NCBI RefSeq assembly: GCF_011290365.1
Contig: NZ_CP049786.1
Coordinates: 3,968,001-4,032,000 of the forward strand
Reading direction: 5' to 3'
From: Leclercia sp. 29361
GTDB lineage: Bacteria > Pseudomonadota > Gammaproteobacteria > Enterobacterales > Enterobacteriaceae
Length of the DNA stretch: 64,000 nucleotides
Part shown: in pieces, positions 17,538 to 25,174 of the stretch
Layout of the letters: each line of letters opens with the position of its first letter
Numbering within the stretch: position 1 is the first letter of the stretch
Program-made: the position numbers and the translations under genes
The notes under the pieces: model-generated
Told to the model about the DNA's origin: nothing
Seen by the model: the letters and a program-made list of their open reading frames with translations, nothing else
Database searches by the model: none

Positions 17538-18374
17538 CTAGCGCAGATCCTTAACGGCAACGTGGTCCATATCATCGAAGACCTGGTTTTCGCCAACCAT
17601 GCCCCAGATGAAGGTATAGGCACGCGTACCCACGCCAGAGTGAATAGACCAGCTTGGTGAGATCACCGCCTGCTCGTTATGCATCACGATATGGCGCGTC
17701 TCCTGCGGCTGTCCCATCATGTGGAATACACAGGCGTCTTCTTCCATATTGAAGTAGAAGTACACTTCCATGCGGCGCTCATGGGTATGGCACGGCATGG
17801 TGTTCCACAGGTTGCCCGGCTCGAGCTCGGTCAGACCCATACTGAGCTGGCAGGTTTCCAGCACATCAGGAACGAAGTATTTGTTGATGGTGCGGCGGTT
17901 GCTGGTGAGGTTGTCACCCAGGGTGACCGGAGAGACTTCCGGCGGGGTCACTTTTTTGGTCGGATACGTGGTGTGTGCCGGGGCGCAGTTGTAGTAGAAC
18001 TTCGCTGGTTTGCCGCTATCAACGCTGGCAAAAACCACTTCCTGCGCGCCTTTTCCGACGTACAGGGCATCGCGATGGCCGATCTCATAGCACTGACCGT
18101 CAACGGTGATGGTGCCCGGACCGCCGATGTTAATCACGCCCAGCTCACGACGCTCAAGGAAGAAGCTGACGCCGAGCTGTTTGCCCACTTCACCACCGAC
18201 GGAGACCGTTTTTGCCACCGGCATGATGCCGCCAACAATGATGCGGTCAATGTGGCTGTACACCATGGTGTACTCATCCGCGACAAACACTTTCTCGACT
18301 AAAAACTCATCGCGCAGCCCCTGGGTATCCAGCGTTTTTGCATGCGCGCTGTGGATGCTTTGTCTGACTTCCAC
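17538..18374 (-). CDS. kduI: 5-keto-4-deoxyuronate isomerase KduI
   Basis: A 278-residue cupin enzyme that isomerises DKI to DKII in pectin-derived uronate catabolism. Zinc ligands are in the [16 protein letters not shown] region, and the stretch [12 protein letters not shown] is typical. It takes the product of KdgF and passes its own product to KduD. The control region at 18375-18828 is shared with the divergent second lyase and contains KdgR-type palindromes. Confidence 0.96.
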   Translation of the reverse strand: MEVRQSIHSAHAKTLDTQGLRDEFLVEKVFVADEYTMVYSHIDRIIVGGIMPVAKTVSVGGEVGKQLGVSFFLERRELGVINIGGPGTITVDGQCYEIGHRDALYVGKGAQEVVFASVDSGKPAKFYYNCAPAHTTYPTKKVTPPEVSPVTLGDNLTSNRRTINKYFVPDVLETCQLSMGLTELEPGNLWNTMPCHTHERRMEVYFYFNMEEDACVFHMMGQPQETRHIVMHNEQAVISPSWSIHSGVGTRAYTFIWGMVGENQVFDDMDHVAVKDLR

Positions 18375-18419
18375 ATTAACCTCCAGAATTTATCGGCCCC
18401 GAAGGCCAGGATAATTAAC

Positions 18420-18437
18420 AAAACGGTGTTCCGTTTT
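18420..18437. promoter_or_regulatory. Perfect inverted repeat before kduI
   Basis: AAAACGG-TGTT-CCGTTTT, 46-63 bases before the kduI start. It resembles the KdgR motif (AAAAC...GTT) but has a longer symmetrical arm and a 4-base centre, so it may be a second operator or bind another factor. Confidence 0.5.
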
Positions 18438-18482
18438 CATGATGAGCACATATTATCTGCTGTGAAATGGGTTTTCAATTAC

Positions 18483-18503
18483 ATTTAAAACGATGTTTCA
18501 CTT
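18483..18503. promoter_or_regulatory. KdgR operator candidate before kduI
   Basis: The core TAAAACGATGTTTCA (18486-18500) shares the arms and 3-base centre of the kdgF, togM and kdgM sites. It is about 110-130 bases before the kduI start. Confidence 0.7.
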
Positions 18504-18727
18504 TTTCTGTAAGTTATTCTCAAAATTGCAGTTGCGATCACGATTGTCAGGGAGTTGACATCGCTTTCTTAAAACGTTTGTTTAAAACACCCCGATTAAT
18601 TTGCAAATTAAACAACAGGTTATAAAACAATAAAAAATTGATGTCGGGATGCTAAAAATCTGAACAGATGTAAAGAGAATGATGATCTTGCGGGCTTTTC
18701 CTTCAGAAGTGCGCCACCAGTCACACA

Positions 18728-18748
18728 CACTGAAACAATGTTTTGATA
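18728..18748. promoter_or_regulatory. KdgR operator candidate before the second ogl
   Basis: CACTGAAACAATGTTTTGATA: arms GAAAC and GTTTT with a 3-base centre, about 80-100 bases before the lyase start. Confidence 0.7.
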
Positions 18749-18828
18749 TTTTAACACTCAGTTTTTAAACTCATATTTTACCGAGCGGACCGCAGGGAAA
18801 TCCTGCCGTCGAATTCAAGGAGTGCATC

Positions 18829-20004
18829 ATGGCAAAAGGCATGCGGGTCAAATTGAACTATGAGGTCAGTCGCGATCCGGATACAGGCGTGGAAGTCACC
18901 CGCCTGACCCCCCCTGAAGTTACCTGTCATCGTAACTACTTCTATCAAAAATGCTTTTTCAACGACGGTAGTCATCTGCTGTTTGCCGGCGAATTCGATG
19001 GCCACTGGAACTACTATCTGCTGGATCTGAAAAAGGCCGAAGCGGTGCAGTTAACCGAAGGCGCGGGCGACAATACCTTTGGTGGTTTCCTGTCACCGGA
19101 TGATAAATCGCTCTATTACGTTAAGAATGATCGCACTCTGCGGGAAGTCAATCTGACGACCCTTGATGAACGCGAAGTGTATCGCGTCAGCGATGACTGG
19201 GTCGGCTACGGCACCTGGGTGGCGAACAGCGACTGCACCAAACTGGTCGGCATCGAAATCGCGAAAAGCGACTGGACGCCGCTGAATGACTGGCAAATCT
19301 TCCATGACTTCTTCCACAAAGGCCCGCACTGCCGCCTGCTGCGCGTTGATCTGCAGACCGGCGAAAGCAGCGTGATCCACGAAGAGAAAAACTGGCTCGG
19401 CCACCCTATCTATCGTCCGTTTGACGACAATACCGTCGCGTTCTGCCATGAAGGCCCACACGATCTGGTGGATGCCCGCATGTGGATGGTTAACGAAGAC
19501 GGCAGCAACGTGCGTAAGGTTAAAGAGCACGCGGAAGGTGAAAGCTGCACCCACGAGTTCTGGGTTCCGAACGGCTCGGCGCTGGTGTATGTCTCTTACC
19601 TGAAAGGTGAGCAAGGCCGTACCGTGTACAGCTTCAACCCGGATACCGGCGAGAACAGCGCAGTGATGCAGATGCCGGCCTGTTCGCACCTGATGAGTAA
19701 CTTTGATGGCACCCTGCTCGTAGGTGATGGCTCCGGTACCCCGGTTGATGTGAAGGACACCAGCGGTTACACCATCGATAACGATCCTTATCTGTATGCA
19801 TTCGACGTGGCGAAAAAGGCTTACTTCCGCATCGCGCGTCACGATACCTCCTGGGCAACCGTGGCCAACAGCCGTCAGGTGACCCATCCACACCCATCCT
19901 TTACCCCGGATGATAAAGCGGTCCTGTTTAGTTCCGATAAAGACGGCAAACCTGCTCTCTATATTGCGAAGCTTCCTGAGCAACCTGAATTATTGCGTGA
20001 ATAA
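18829..20004 (+). CDS. ogl: Oligogalacturonate lyase, second (canonical) paralog
   Basis: A 391-residue PL22 beta-propeller lyase that cleaves short oligogalacturonides in the cytoplasm to unsaturated uronate. The metal ligands fall at the same numbers as in the studied Yersinia enzyme: H287 (CSHLMSN), Q350, H353 and H355 in RQVTHPH, with R349 beside them. CAAGGAG precedes the ATG. It has its own KdgR-type palindrome and terminator and is divergent from kduI. Its full length and numbering make it the standard Ogl of the pair; the other copy (13774-14901) is shorter. Confidence 0.95.
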   Translation: MAKGMRVKLNYEVSRDPDTGVEVTRLTPPEVTCHRNYFYQKCFFNDGSHLLFAGEFDGHWNYYLLDLKKAEAVQLTEGAGDNTFGGFLSPDDKSLYYVKNDRTLREVNLTTLDEREVYRVSDDWVGYGTWVANSDCTKLVGIEIAKSDWTPLNDWQIFHDFFHKGPHCRLLRVDLQTGESSVIHEEKNWLGHPIYRPFDDNTVAFCHEGPHDLVDARMWMVNEDGSNVRKVKEHAEGESCTHEFWVPNGSALVYVSYLKGEQGRTVYSFNPDTGENSAVMQMPACSHLMSNFDGTLLVGDGSGTPVDVKDTSGYTIDNDPYLYAFDVAKKAYFRIARHDTSWATVANSRQVTHPHPSFTPDDKAVLFSSDKDGKPALYIAKLPEQPELLRE

Positions 20005-20036
20005 ATGTTTGTGTCTGTGTTCCTGTAACTGGCCTT

Positions 20037-20063
20037 GCCCTTCTTTATGGAGGGCTTTTTTTT
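20037..20063 (+). terminator. Terminator of the second ogl
   Basis: GCCCTTC-TTTAT-GGAGGGC followed by eight T. Confidence 0.85.
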
Positions 20064-20097
20064 CCCCTATATTGGTGCAGGCATAAATTGCAGGCAT

Positions 20098-20123
20098 AAA
20101 AAAACCGGCTCTTTCGAGCCGGT
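20098..20123 (-). terminator. Terminator of kdgM
   Basis: On the minus strand: AACCGGCTC-GAAA-GAGCCGGTT continuing into a T-run, with a GNRA-type tetraloop. It faces the ogl terminator. Confidence 0.88.
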
Positions 20124-20147
20124 TAATCCCGGAGGTACTGCTTGTTA

Positions 20148-20831
20148 TTAGAAGGAATATGCTACGCCGACACGGAGACGGGTCTGACGTTCATCGGTTG
20201 ATTTCACGCCAACGTTACCCACTTCGCCATACGGGGACCAGTTTTTATCAATTTTGTACGCCAGCTTGACGTTATATTCCTGGGAGTAATCTTTGTTGTT
20301 GTTACGAATATTGCCTTCGGAGCTTTTTGCATAAACGTAGTTCAGCTCGGTACGGAAATCGCCCATTACCCAACCCACCCACGCATCACCGCGGTTAACC
20401 TTATCATCTTCTCTGTCCGGGGTAGAAGGATAACGGGTGTACTCATAGCGGTAACGACCGGAAATATAGAAGCCATTGTCGAAGCTGTATTGCGCTTGCA
20501 GGAAGGGCTTATAAATGGTGTTGCTTTCTTTACTTTCGACCGTAAATCCTGGCGTCAGGGAGATATTATCGTTGGCTTTCCAGCGCCAGCTAATCTGGTC
20601 TTCGTGACCATTACCTACCATATCGGAAAACGGCTGGTCAGTTTTATCGCCGCCAGATTTCCATTTAGCTTCGACAGAAAAACCAAAGCCATTATCAAAA
20701 CGGTGTGAAACTGCCACGCGGTCTGCGTTGGTACCAGTATCAATGTATTCGTGACGCAGATCGACAGTGACAGCCTGAGCTGCGAAAGAAGCGCCAATAA
20801 GTGAAGCAAGGACCAGAGATTTCTTAAACAT
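20148..20831 (-). CDS. kdgM: Oligogalacturonate-specific outer-membrane porin KdgM
   Basis: A 227-residue outer-membrane beta-barrel of the KdgM family. The signal peptide is MFKKSLVLASLIGASFAAQA. The mature part starts VTVDLRHEY, shows alternating amphipathic strands, and ends with the terminal aromatic signature GVAYSF needed for barrel insertion. KdgM forms a small channel that lets oligogalacturonides into the periplasm, where TogB picks them up. GAGGG stands 7 bases before the ATG. A KdgR-type palindrome lies only about 14 bases upstream, in the leader or at the promoter. Confidence 0.93.
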   Translation of the reverse strand: MFKKSLVLASLIGASFAAQAVTVDLRHEYIDTGTNADRVAVSHRFDNGFGFSVEAKWKSGGDKTDQPFSDMVGNGHEDQISWRWKANDNISLTPGFTVESKESNTIYKPFLQAQYSFDNGFYISGRYRYEYTRYPSTPDREDDKVNRGDAWVGWVMGDFRTELNYVYAKSSEGNIRNNNKDYSQEYNVKLAYKIDKNWSPYGEVGNVGVKSTDERQTRLRVGVAYSF

Positions 20832-20844
20832 GAAAAAACCCTCG

Positions 20845-20865
20845 TTTAAAATGATGTTTCGTTTT
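20845..20865. promoter_or_regulatory. KdgR operator candidate before kdgM
   Basis: The core AAAATGATGTTTC (20848-20860) lies about 17-30 bases from the kdgM start codon. So close to the start, it would act by blocking the promoter or as a roadblock. Confidence 0.65.
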
Positions 20866-21107
20866 TATGGAATTGCATTTTATTTTTTTAAATACGTAAT
20901 TTTAGTGATCATGATCGTAAATATTTGTTTCATTTTTTTTGGCAAAGCCAGCCGTGAGCAATATCAACAAAAGAGGGTTTTTAAAGGGAATTTAACGGAT
21001 CGGGATCACACTAAATTGTTATTAGCACTTCAGGGAATGCGATAAATATTTCGAGGAAGTTTGAGAATGTACTTACAAGGGTAAAAATATGACGGAGCTC
21101 ACAAACA
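20866..21107. other. kdgM upstream region, no gene seen
   Basis: An A+T-rich gap of about 240 bases between the kdgM leader and the yqeF terminator. It must contain the kdgM promoter. TGTGATCCCGATCCGT on the minus strand near 21000-21016 has only one good CRP half-site. Confidence 0.5.
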
Positions 21108-21135
21108 AATAAGCCTCCGGGTTGGGAGGCTTATT
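21108..21135 (-). terminator. Hairpin terminator after yqeF
   Basis: Arms AATAAGCCTCC and GGAGGCTTATT around a 6-base loop, 24 bases after the yqeF stop. The trailing T-tract is weak. Confidence 0.7.
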
Positions 21136-21159
21136 CAGATTGATATTTATCAAAGCGCG

Positions 21160-22338
21160 TTATCGTTCTATCGCTAACGCCACGCCCTGCCCGCCGCCGA
21201 TGCACAGCGTGGCCAGCCCTTTACGGGCATCGCGTTTCACCATCTCATGCACCAGCGAGACCAGAATACGGCACCCTGAGGCACCAATGGGGTGGCCCAG
21301 CGCAATCGCCCCGCCGTTGACATTGACCCGGCGCTCATCCCACTCCAGCATTTTGCCCACCGACAGGGCCTGGGCGGCAAATGCCTCGTTGACTTCGATC
21401 AGATCGACATCCGCCAGCTGCCACCCTGCCCGCTCCAGACAGCGGCGCGTGGCATGCACCGGGGCGATCCCCATTAAAGCAGGATCCACGCCGACGCTGG
21501 CAAAGGCTTTGATGCGTGCCAGCACCGGTAGATTCAGCGCTTCGGCTTTGCTCTCGCTCATCATCATCACCGCGGCAGCGCCGTCGTTAATAGAGGAGGC
21601 ATTCCCGGCGGTGACCGAACCGGTAATTTCAAAGGCAGGATTGAGTAACGCCAGCCCTTCGGCGCTGGCGTCGGTGCGCGGCTGTTCATCGGTATCTATC
21701 AGCAGAGGATCACCGTTCTGCATCCGGGCGCTGACCGGGACAATCTCATCCCGGAAGCGGCCTGCGTCGATGGCGGCCCGGGCCTTGTGCTGCGAGCTGA
21801 GAGCGTAAGCGTCCTGACGTTCACGGGTGATACCATATTCCCGGGCCAGGTTTTCCGCCGTGACGCCCATATGGTAATCGTTGAAGGCATCCCACAGCCC
21901 GTCATGCACCAGGCTGTCGATTAGCTGGCTGTTGCCCAGTTGGGCCCCGGTACGGCTGTCGGTAAGAACGTGCGGCGCGCGGCTCATGTTCTCCTGGCCG
22001 CCGGCGATCACCACGTCGGCTTCGCCGCACTGGATCGCCTGGGTCGCCAGGTGCAGCGCCTTGAGGCCGGAGCCACAGACGTCGTTGATGGTAATGGCCG
22101 AAACGGTGTTGGGTAATCCCCCCTTCAGCGCGGCCTGGCGGGCGGGGTTTTGCCCGGCCCCAGCGGTCAGCACCTGGCCGAGGATCACCTCGTCAACCTC
22201 GTGGGCCTCAATGCCACTGCGCTCCACCAGCGCGCGGACTACCACGCTGCCCAGATCTACCGCCGAGTGGCGTGAGAGCGCTCCCTGGAAACAGCCTATT
22301 GCTGTGCGCAACGCACCCACTATCACGACGTCTTTCAT
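21160..22338 (-). CDS. yqeF: Acetyl-CoA acetyltransferase (thiolase) YqeF
   Basis: A 392-residue biosynthetic-type thiolase, which condenses two acetyl-CoA or cleaves acetoacetyl-CoA. The nucleophilic cysteine is C88 in NDVCGSGLKAL; the second histidine and cysteine are in GGAIALGHPIGASGCRI near the end. The start at 22338 is chosen because MKDVVIVGALRTAIG matches E. coli YqeF and has GAGGT just upstream; an in-frame ATG 24 bases earlier has neither. It follows the kdu/pectin region as in E. coli. Its physiological role is not established. Confidence 0.94.
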   Translation of the reverse strand: MKDVVIVGALRTAIGCFQGALSRHSAVDLGSVVVRALVERSGIEAHEVDEVILGQVLTAGAGQNPARQAALKGGLPNTVSAITINDVCGSGLKALHLATQAIQCGEADVVIAGGQENMSRAPHVLTDSRTGAQLGNSQLIDSLVHDGLWDAFNDYHMGVTAENLAREYGITRERQDAYALSSQHKARAAIDAGRFRDEIVPVSARMQNGDPLLIDTDEQPRTDASAEGLALLNPAFEITGSVTAGNASSINDGAAAVMMMSESKAEALNLPVLARIKAFASVGVDPALMGIAPVHATRRCLERAGWQLADVDLIEVNEAFAAQALSVGKMLEWDERRVNVNGGAIALGHPIGASGCRILVSLVHEMVKRDARKGLATLCIGGGQGVALAIER

Positions 22339-22412
22339 CTCAACCTCTGCGCAAAATGACACCGCTCATACTAGAGGATTGTTATCAACTAATGATGTAA
22401 TTGTTTAAAAAA

Positions 22413-22428
22413 AGTGAGTTTTATCACA
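22413..22428. promoter_or_regulatory. CRP site candidate between yqeF and the M20 gene
   Basis: AGTGA-GTTTTA-TCACA, one base from TGTGA-N6-TCACA. It lies about 75-90 bases before yqeF and 155 before the divergent amidohydrolase, so it could serve either. Confidence 0.45.
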
Positions 22429-22582
22429 AAGGTCACGCACTTATTTTGAGTGTCCCGGTGAAAGCCTGCATGCATTCACATAACTTATAATTTTCACGGT
22501 AATTATTAGAGAACGAATTTGCATTATGACGGCGCGGCGATAAGTTAGGGGATGCAAACACGCGTTAACACTGGAGTAACAA

Positions 22583-23761
22583 ATGTCCGACTGTATCATT
22601 CCAGAAATAAAAGAATCAGAAGAAGAAATCATCGCCATCCGTCGTCATTTACATGCCAATCCTGAATTAAGCCTCGAAGAGTTCAATACCAGCAATCTGG
22701 TGGCGCACCAGCTGGAAGGCTGGGGCTATCAGGTGACGCGGGAGATCGGCAAAACCGGCGTGGTCGGCTCGCTCAGCAAGGGCCAGGGCAGCAAATCCAT
22801 TGGCCTGCGCGCCGATATGGACGCCCTACCGATCTTCGAAGCCACCGATTTGCCCTGGGCCAGTACCGTGCCGGGCAAAATGCACGCCTGCGGTCACGAC
22901 GGCCACACGGCGATTTTACTGGCCGCCGCGAAATATATTGCCTCTGACGCCTGCCAGTTTAACGGTACCGTGCACCTGATTTTCCAGCCTGCCGAAGAGG
23001 CGATTGGCGGCGCCGATCTCATGATCAAAGACGGGCTGTTTGACCGCTTCCCCTGCGACCGTATTTTTGCCCTGCACAATATGCCCTACCTGCCGACCGG
23101 TAAGTTTGGCTTCTATGAAGGCAACTTTATGGCCTCCGCCGATACCGTGAAAATCACCCTGCAAGGGTACGGCGGGCATGGCGCGCACCCGGAACGCACC
23201 GTGGATCCAATTGTGACCGGGGCCGCGCTGATCATGTCCCTGCAGAGCATCGTGGCGCGTAACGTGCCGCCGGGCGAAACTGCCGTGGTGACGGTCGGAA
23301 CCTTCCAGGCGGGCATTGCCTCCAACGTGATCCCGGACAGCGCGGTGATGGAGCTGACGGTGCGTTCGATGAAGCCGGAGATCCGCGAGTTGCTGATCCG
23401 CCGCATTCAGGAGCTTACCGACTTCACCGCCCGCAGCTACGGCGCCACCAGCGAAGTGGAGATCTATGACTCCTACCCGGTGCTGGTCAACGATGCGGAA
23501 CAGACCGCCTTCGCCCGCCAGCTGGCCATCGAATTCTTTGGTGAAGATGCGGTACTCGACAGCGTCTCCCCATCCAACGGCAGTGAAGATTTTGCCTTTA
23601 TGCTCCAGCAACGTCCGGGCAGCTATTTCCTGCTCGGCAACGGCGAGAAAGGAGAAAAAGGCGGCTGCATGGTGCATAACCCCGGCTACGACTTCAATGA
23701 CGAGATCATTACCACCGGGGCCTCCTTCTTTGCCCGTTTGGTTGAAAACTATTGCCGTTAA
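22583..23761 (+). CDS. M20-family amidohydrolase (N-acyl amino acid hydrolase type)
   Basis: A 392-residue metallo-amidohydrolase of peptidase family M20D (hippurate hydrolase/aminoacylase group). Metal-binding motifs are MHACGHDGH (around residues 95-103), FQPAEE (around residues 133-138) and a C-terminal histidine in MVHNPGYDFND. There is no signal peptide, so it is cytoplasmic. GGAG is 6 bases before the ATG. It is followed after 14 bases by a periplasmic binding protein, which suggests that one operon captures and deacylates or deamidates an amino-acid derivative. The exact substrate cannot be read from the sequence. Confidence 0.87.
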   Translation: MSDCIIPEIKESEEEIIAIRRHLHANPELSLEEFNTSNLVAHQLEGWGYQVTREIGKTGVVGSLSKGQGSKSIGLRADMDALPIFEATDLPWASTVPGKMHACGHDGHTAILLAAAKYIASDACQFNGTVHLIFQPAEEAIGGADLMIKDGLFDRFPCDRIFALHNMPYLPTGKFGFYEGNFMASADTVKITLQGYGGHGAHPERTVDPIVTGAALIMSLQSIVARNVPPGETAVVTVGTFQAGIASNVIPDSAVMELTVRSMKPEIRELLIRRIQELTDFTARSYGATSEVEIYDSYPVLVNDAEQTAFARQLAIEFFGEDAVLDSVSPSNGSEDFAFMLQQRPGSYFLLGNGEKGEKGGCMVHNPGYDFNDEIITTGASFFARLVENYCR

Positions 23762-23775
23762 GACAGGGACAGATA

Positions 23776-24552
23776 ATGAAAAAAATCCTTTTACCGCTGG
23801 TGGCCCTGCTGGTCGCCTCATCCGCGTTTGCCGGCGAGACCAAAGCGCTGCGTTTTGGCGTGGACCCAACCTTTGCCCCCTTCGAGTCAAAAAACCCACA
23901 GGGCGAGGTGGTCGGTTTTGATATCGATCTGGGCAATGCCATCTGTCAGCAGCTGCAGGCGAAATGCGTCTGGGTTGAAAGTAATTTCGACGGCATCATT
24001 CCATCCCTGAAGGCGCGTAAATTTGATGCCATCCTCTCCGGGATGTACATCACCGACAAACGTAAAGAGCAGATTGCCTTCAGCGACAAGATTTACAGCG
24101 GCCCGGCCTTCCTGGTGGCGCGTAAAAACAGCCTCGCCAGCAACAGCGTGGATCAGTTGAAGGGGAAAACCATCGGCGTGGAGCAGGGTTCCGCCCAGGA
24201 AACCTATGCCAATGAGCAGTGGCGCGGCAAGGGCGTTAACGTGGTGGCCTACCAGGGTGCCGACCAGGTGATACGCGACCTCGAGTCCGGGCGTATTGAC
24301 GGCGCGGTGCTCTCCGGGGTGATGGCGGAGTACAGCTTCCTCAACAAGCCTCAGGGTAAAGAATTTGCCTTTGTCGGCGGCGCGCTGCAGGACGATGCCC
24401 TGTTTGGCGCCGGGGCGGCGATTGGACTGCGCAAAGAGGATGACCAGTTACGTCAGGAGCTGAACGGCGCCATCGCGGCGATCCTGGCTGACGGGACCTA
24501 CAAAAAGCTCGCCTCTAAATACTTCAGCTTTGATATTTATACTGGTCAGTAA
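23776..24552 (+). CDS. Periplasmic amino-acid-type solute-binding protein
   Basis: A 258-residue family 3 solute-binding protein (HisJ/ArgT-like). The signal peptide is MKKILLPLVALLVASSAFA. The mature protein carries the family pattern of ALRFGVDPTFAPFESK then GFDIDLGNAIC. The start at 23776 is chosen because the signal peptide begins there. It resembles cationic or polar amino-acid binders. No permease or ATPase gene adjoins it; it shares its operon only with the M20 enzyme, so it must dock onto a transporter encoded elsewhere. Confidence 0.88.
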   Translation: MKKILLPLVALLVASSAFAGETKALRFGVDPTFAPFESKNPQGEVVGFDIDLGNAICQQLQAKCVWVESNFDGIIPSLKARKFDAILSGMYITDKRKEQIAFSDKIYSGPAFLVARKNSLASNSVDQLKGKTIGVEQGSAQETYANEQWRGKGVNVVAYQGADQVIRDLESGRIDGAVLSGVMAEYSFLNKPQGKEFAFVGGALQDDALFGAGAAIGLRKEDDQLRQELNGAIAAILADGTYKKLASKYFSFDIYTGQ

Positions 24553-24566
24553 CGGTATTCCGCCCT

Positions 24567-25094
24567 TCACTGGCTGAAGGGCGGCGATTTCCAGTACTGG
24601 GTTAAGGCGGGCGCGTTTCCATTTAACGGGTCCGATTCAGGAAACGGCAGCGCAACGATCCGCGCCAGTATTGCTGGCGTCGCTGCCTGCTTACAGAGAT
24701 CGAACTCCATCCCCGGCGGATAAGCCCCCACCACCTGAAAATCGAGACTTGCCGATAAGCGGCAGTGCCCGGTTCCCGCAGGCAATAACAGGGCATCCCC
24801 TGCCTCTACCTCGATCTCCTCCCCGCCAGGACCGCCAATCATCAGGCGCGCCGCCCCCCGGGAAATGCCTAAGACCTCATGAGCAGTGGAGTGGTAATGG
24901 TGATAGTCGAAAATCCCATCGCGCCACTGGGGCGGCCAGCCGTTGTCGGCAAACCGTTGTTCAAACTGGCTGGCACGATCCCCATCCGTTATCACCCCTT
25001 TATAGATCAGCACCGGCAGATGGGGATTATTAGGCACCCAATCTTTAGATGAGAGCATCAGCACCTGGGGCGTAATGGTATTTTTAGCGTTCAT
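24567..25094 (-). CDS. Cupin-domain protein, YjlB-like
   Basis: A 175-residue protein with one cupin barrel in its middle: YHHYHSTAHEVLGI supplies histidines and an acid, and LLLPAGTGHC closes the second motif. It resembles uncharacterised cupins of the YjlB type. It converges on the solute-binding-protein gene with a 14-base gap. Its function is unknown. Confidence 0.75.
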   Translation of the reverse strand: MNAKNTITPQVLMLSSKDWVPNNPHLPVLIYKGVITDGDRASQFEQRFADNGWPPQWRDGIFDYHHYHSTAHEVLGISRGAARLMIGGPGGEEIEVEAGDALLLPAGTGHCRLSASLDFQVVGAYPPGMEFDLCKQAATPAILARIVALPFPESDPLNGNAPALTQYWKSPPFSQ

Positions 25095-25174
25095 GTCACT
25101 TCTCGCCGGTTAATTTACCCCATTAAGTGTAGACCTTTTAGATTTCGGTACCGATCAGGTGAATGTCGTATTCA

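Larger units (their letters stand above)
18375..18828. promoter_or_regulatory. Divergent kduI / ogl control region
   Basis: A gene-free region of 454 bases, strongly A+T-rich. It carries KdgR-type palindromes on the kduI side and on the ogl side (separate entries). A further partial element, AAAACGTTTGTTTAAAAC at 18571-18588, has the wrong spacing. No small gene or RNA could be recognised. Confidence 0.6.

Noticed and set aside
18571..18588. A possible KdgR site AAAACGTTTGTTTAAAAC.
   Set aside because: The arms have the wrong spacing and the right-hand arm reads the wrong way; A+T-rich sequence gives such matches by chance.
20830..21045. A 71-codon frame with one hydrophobic stretch upstream of kdgM.
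   Set aside because: It runs through the kdgM leader, the KdgR-like site and the promoter area, has no ribosome-binding site and lies on A+T-rich DNA that easily encodes Phe and Ile.
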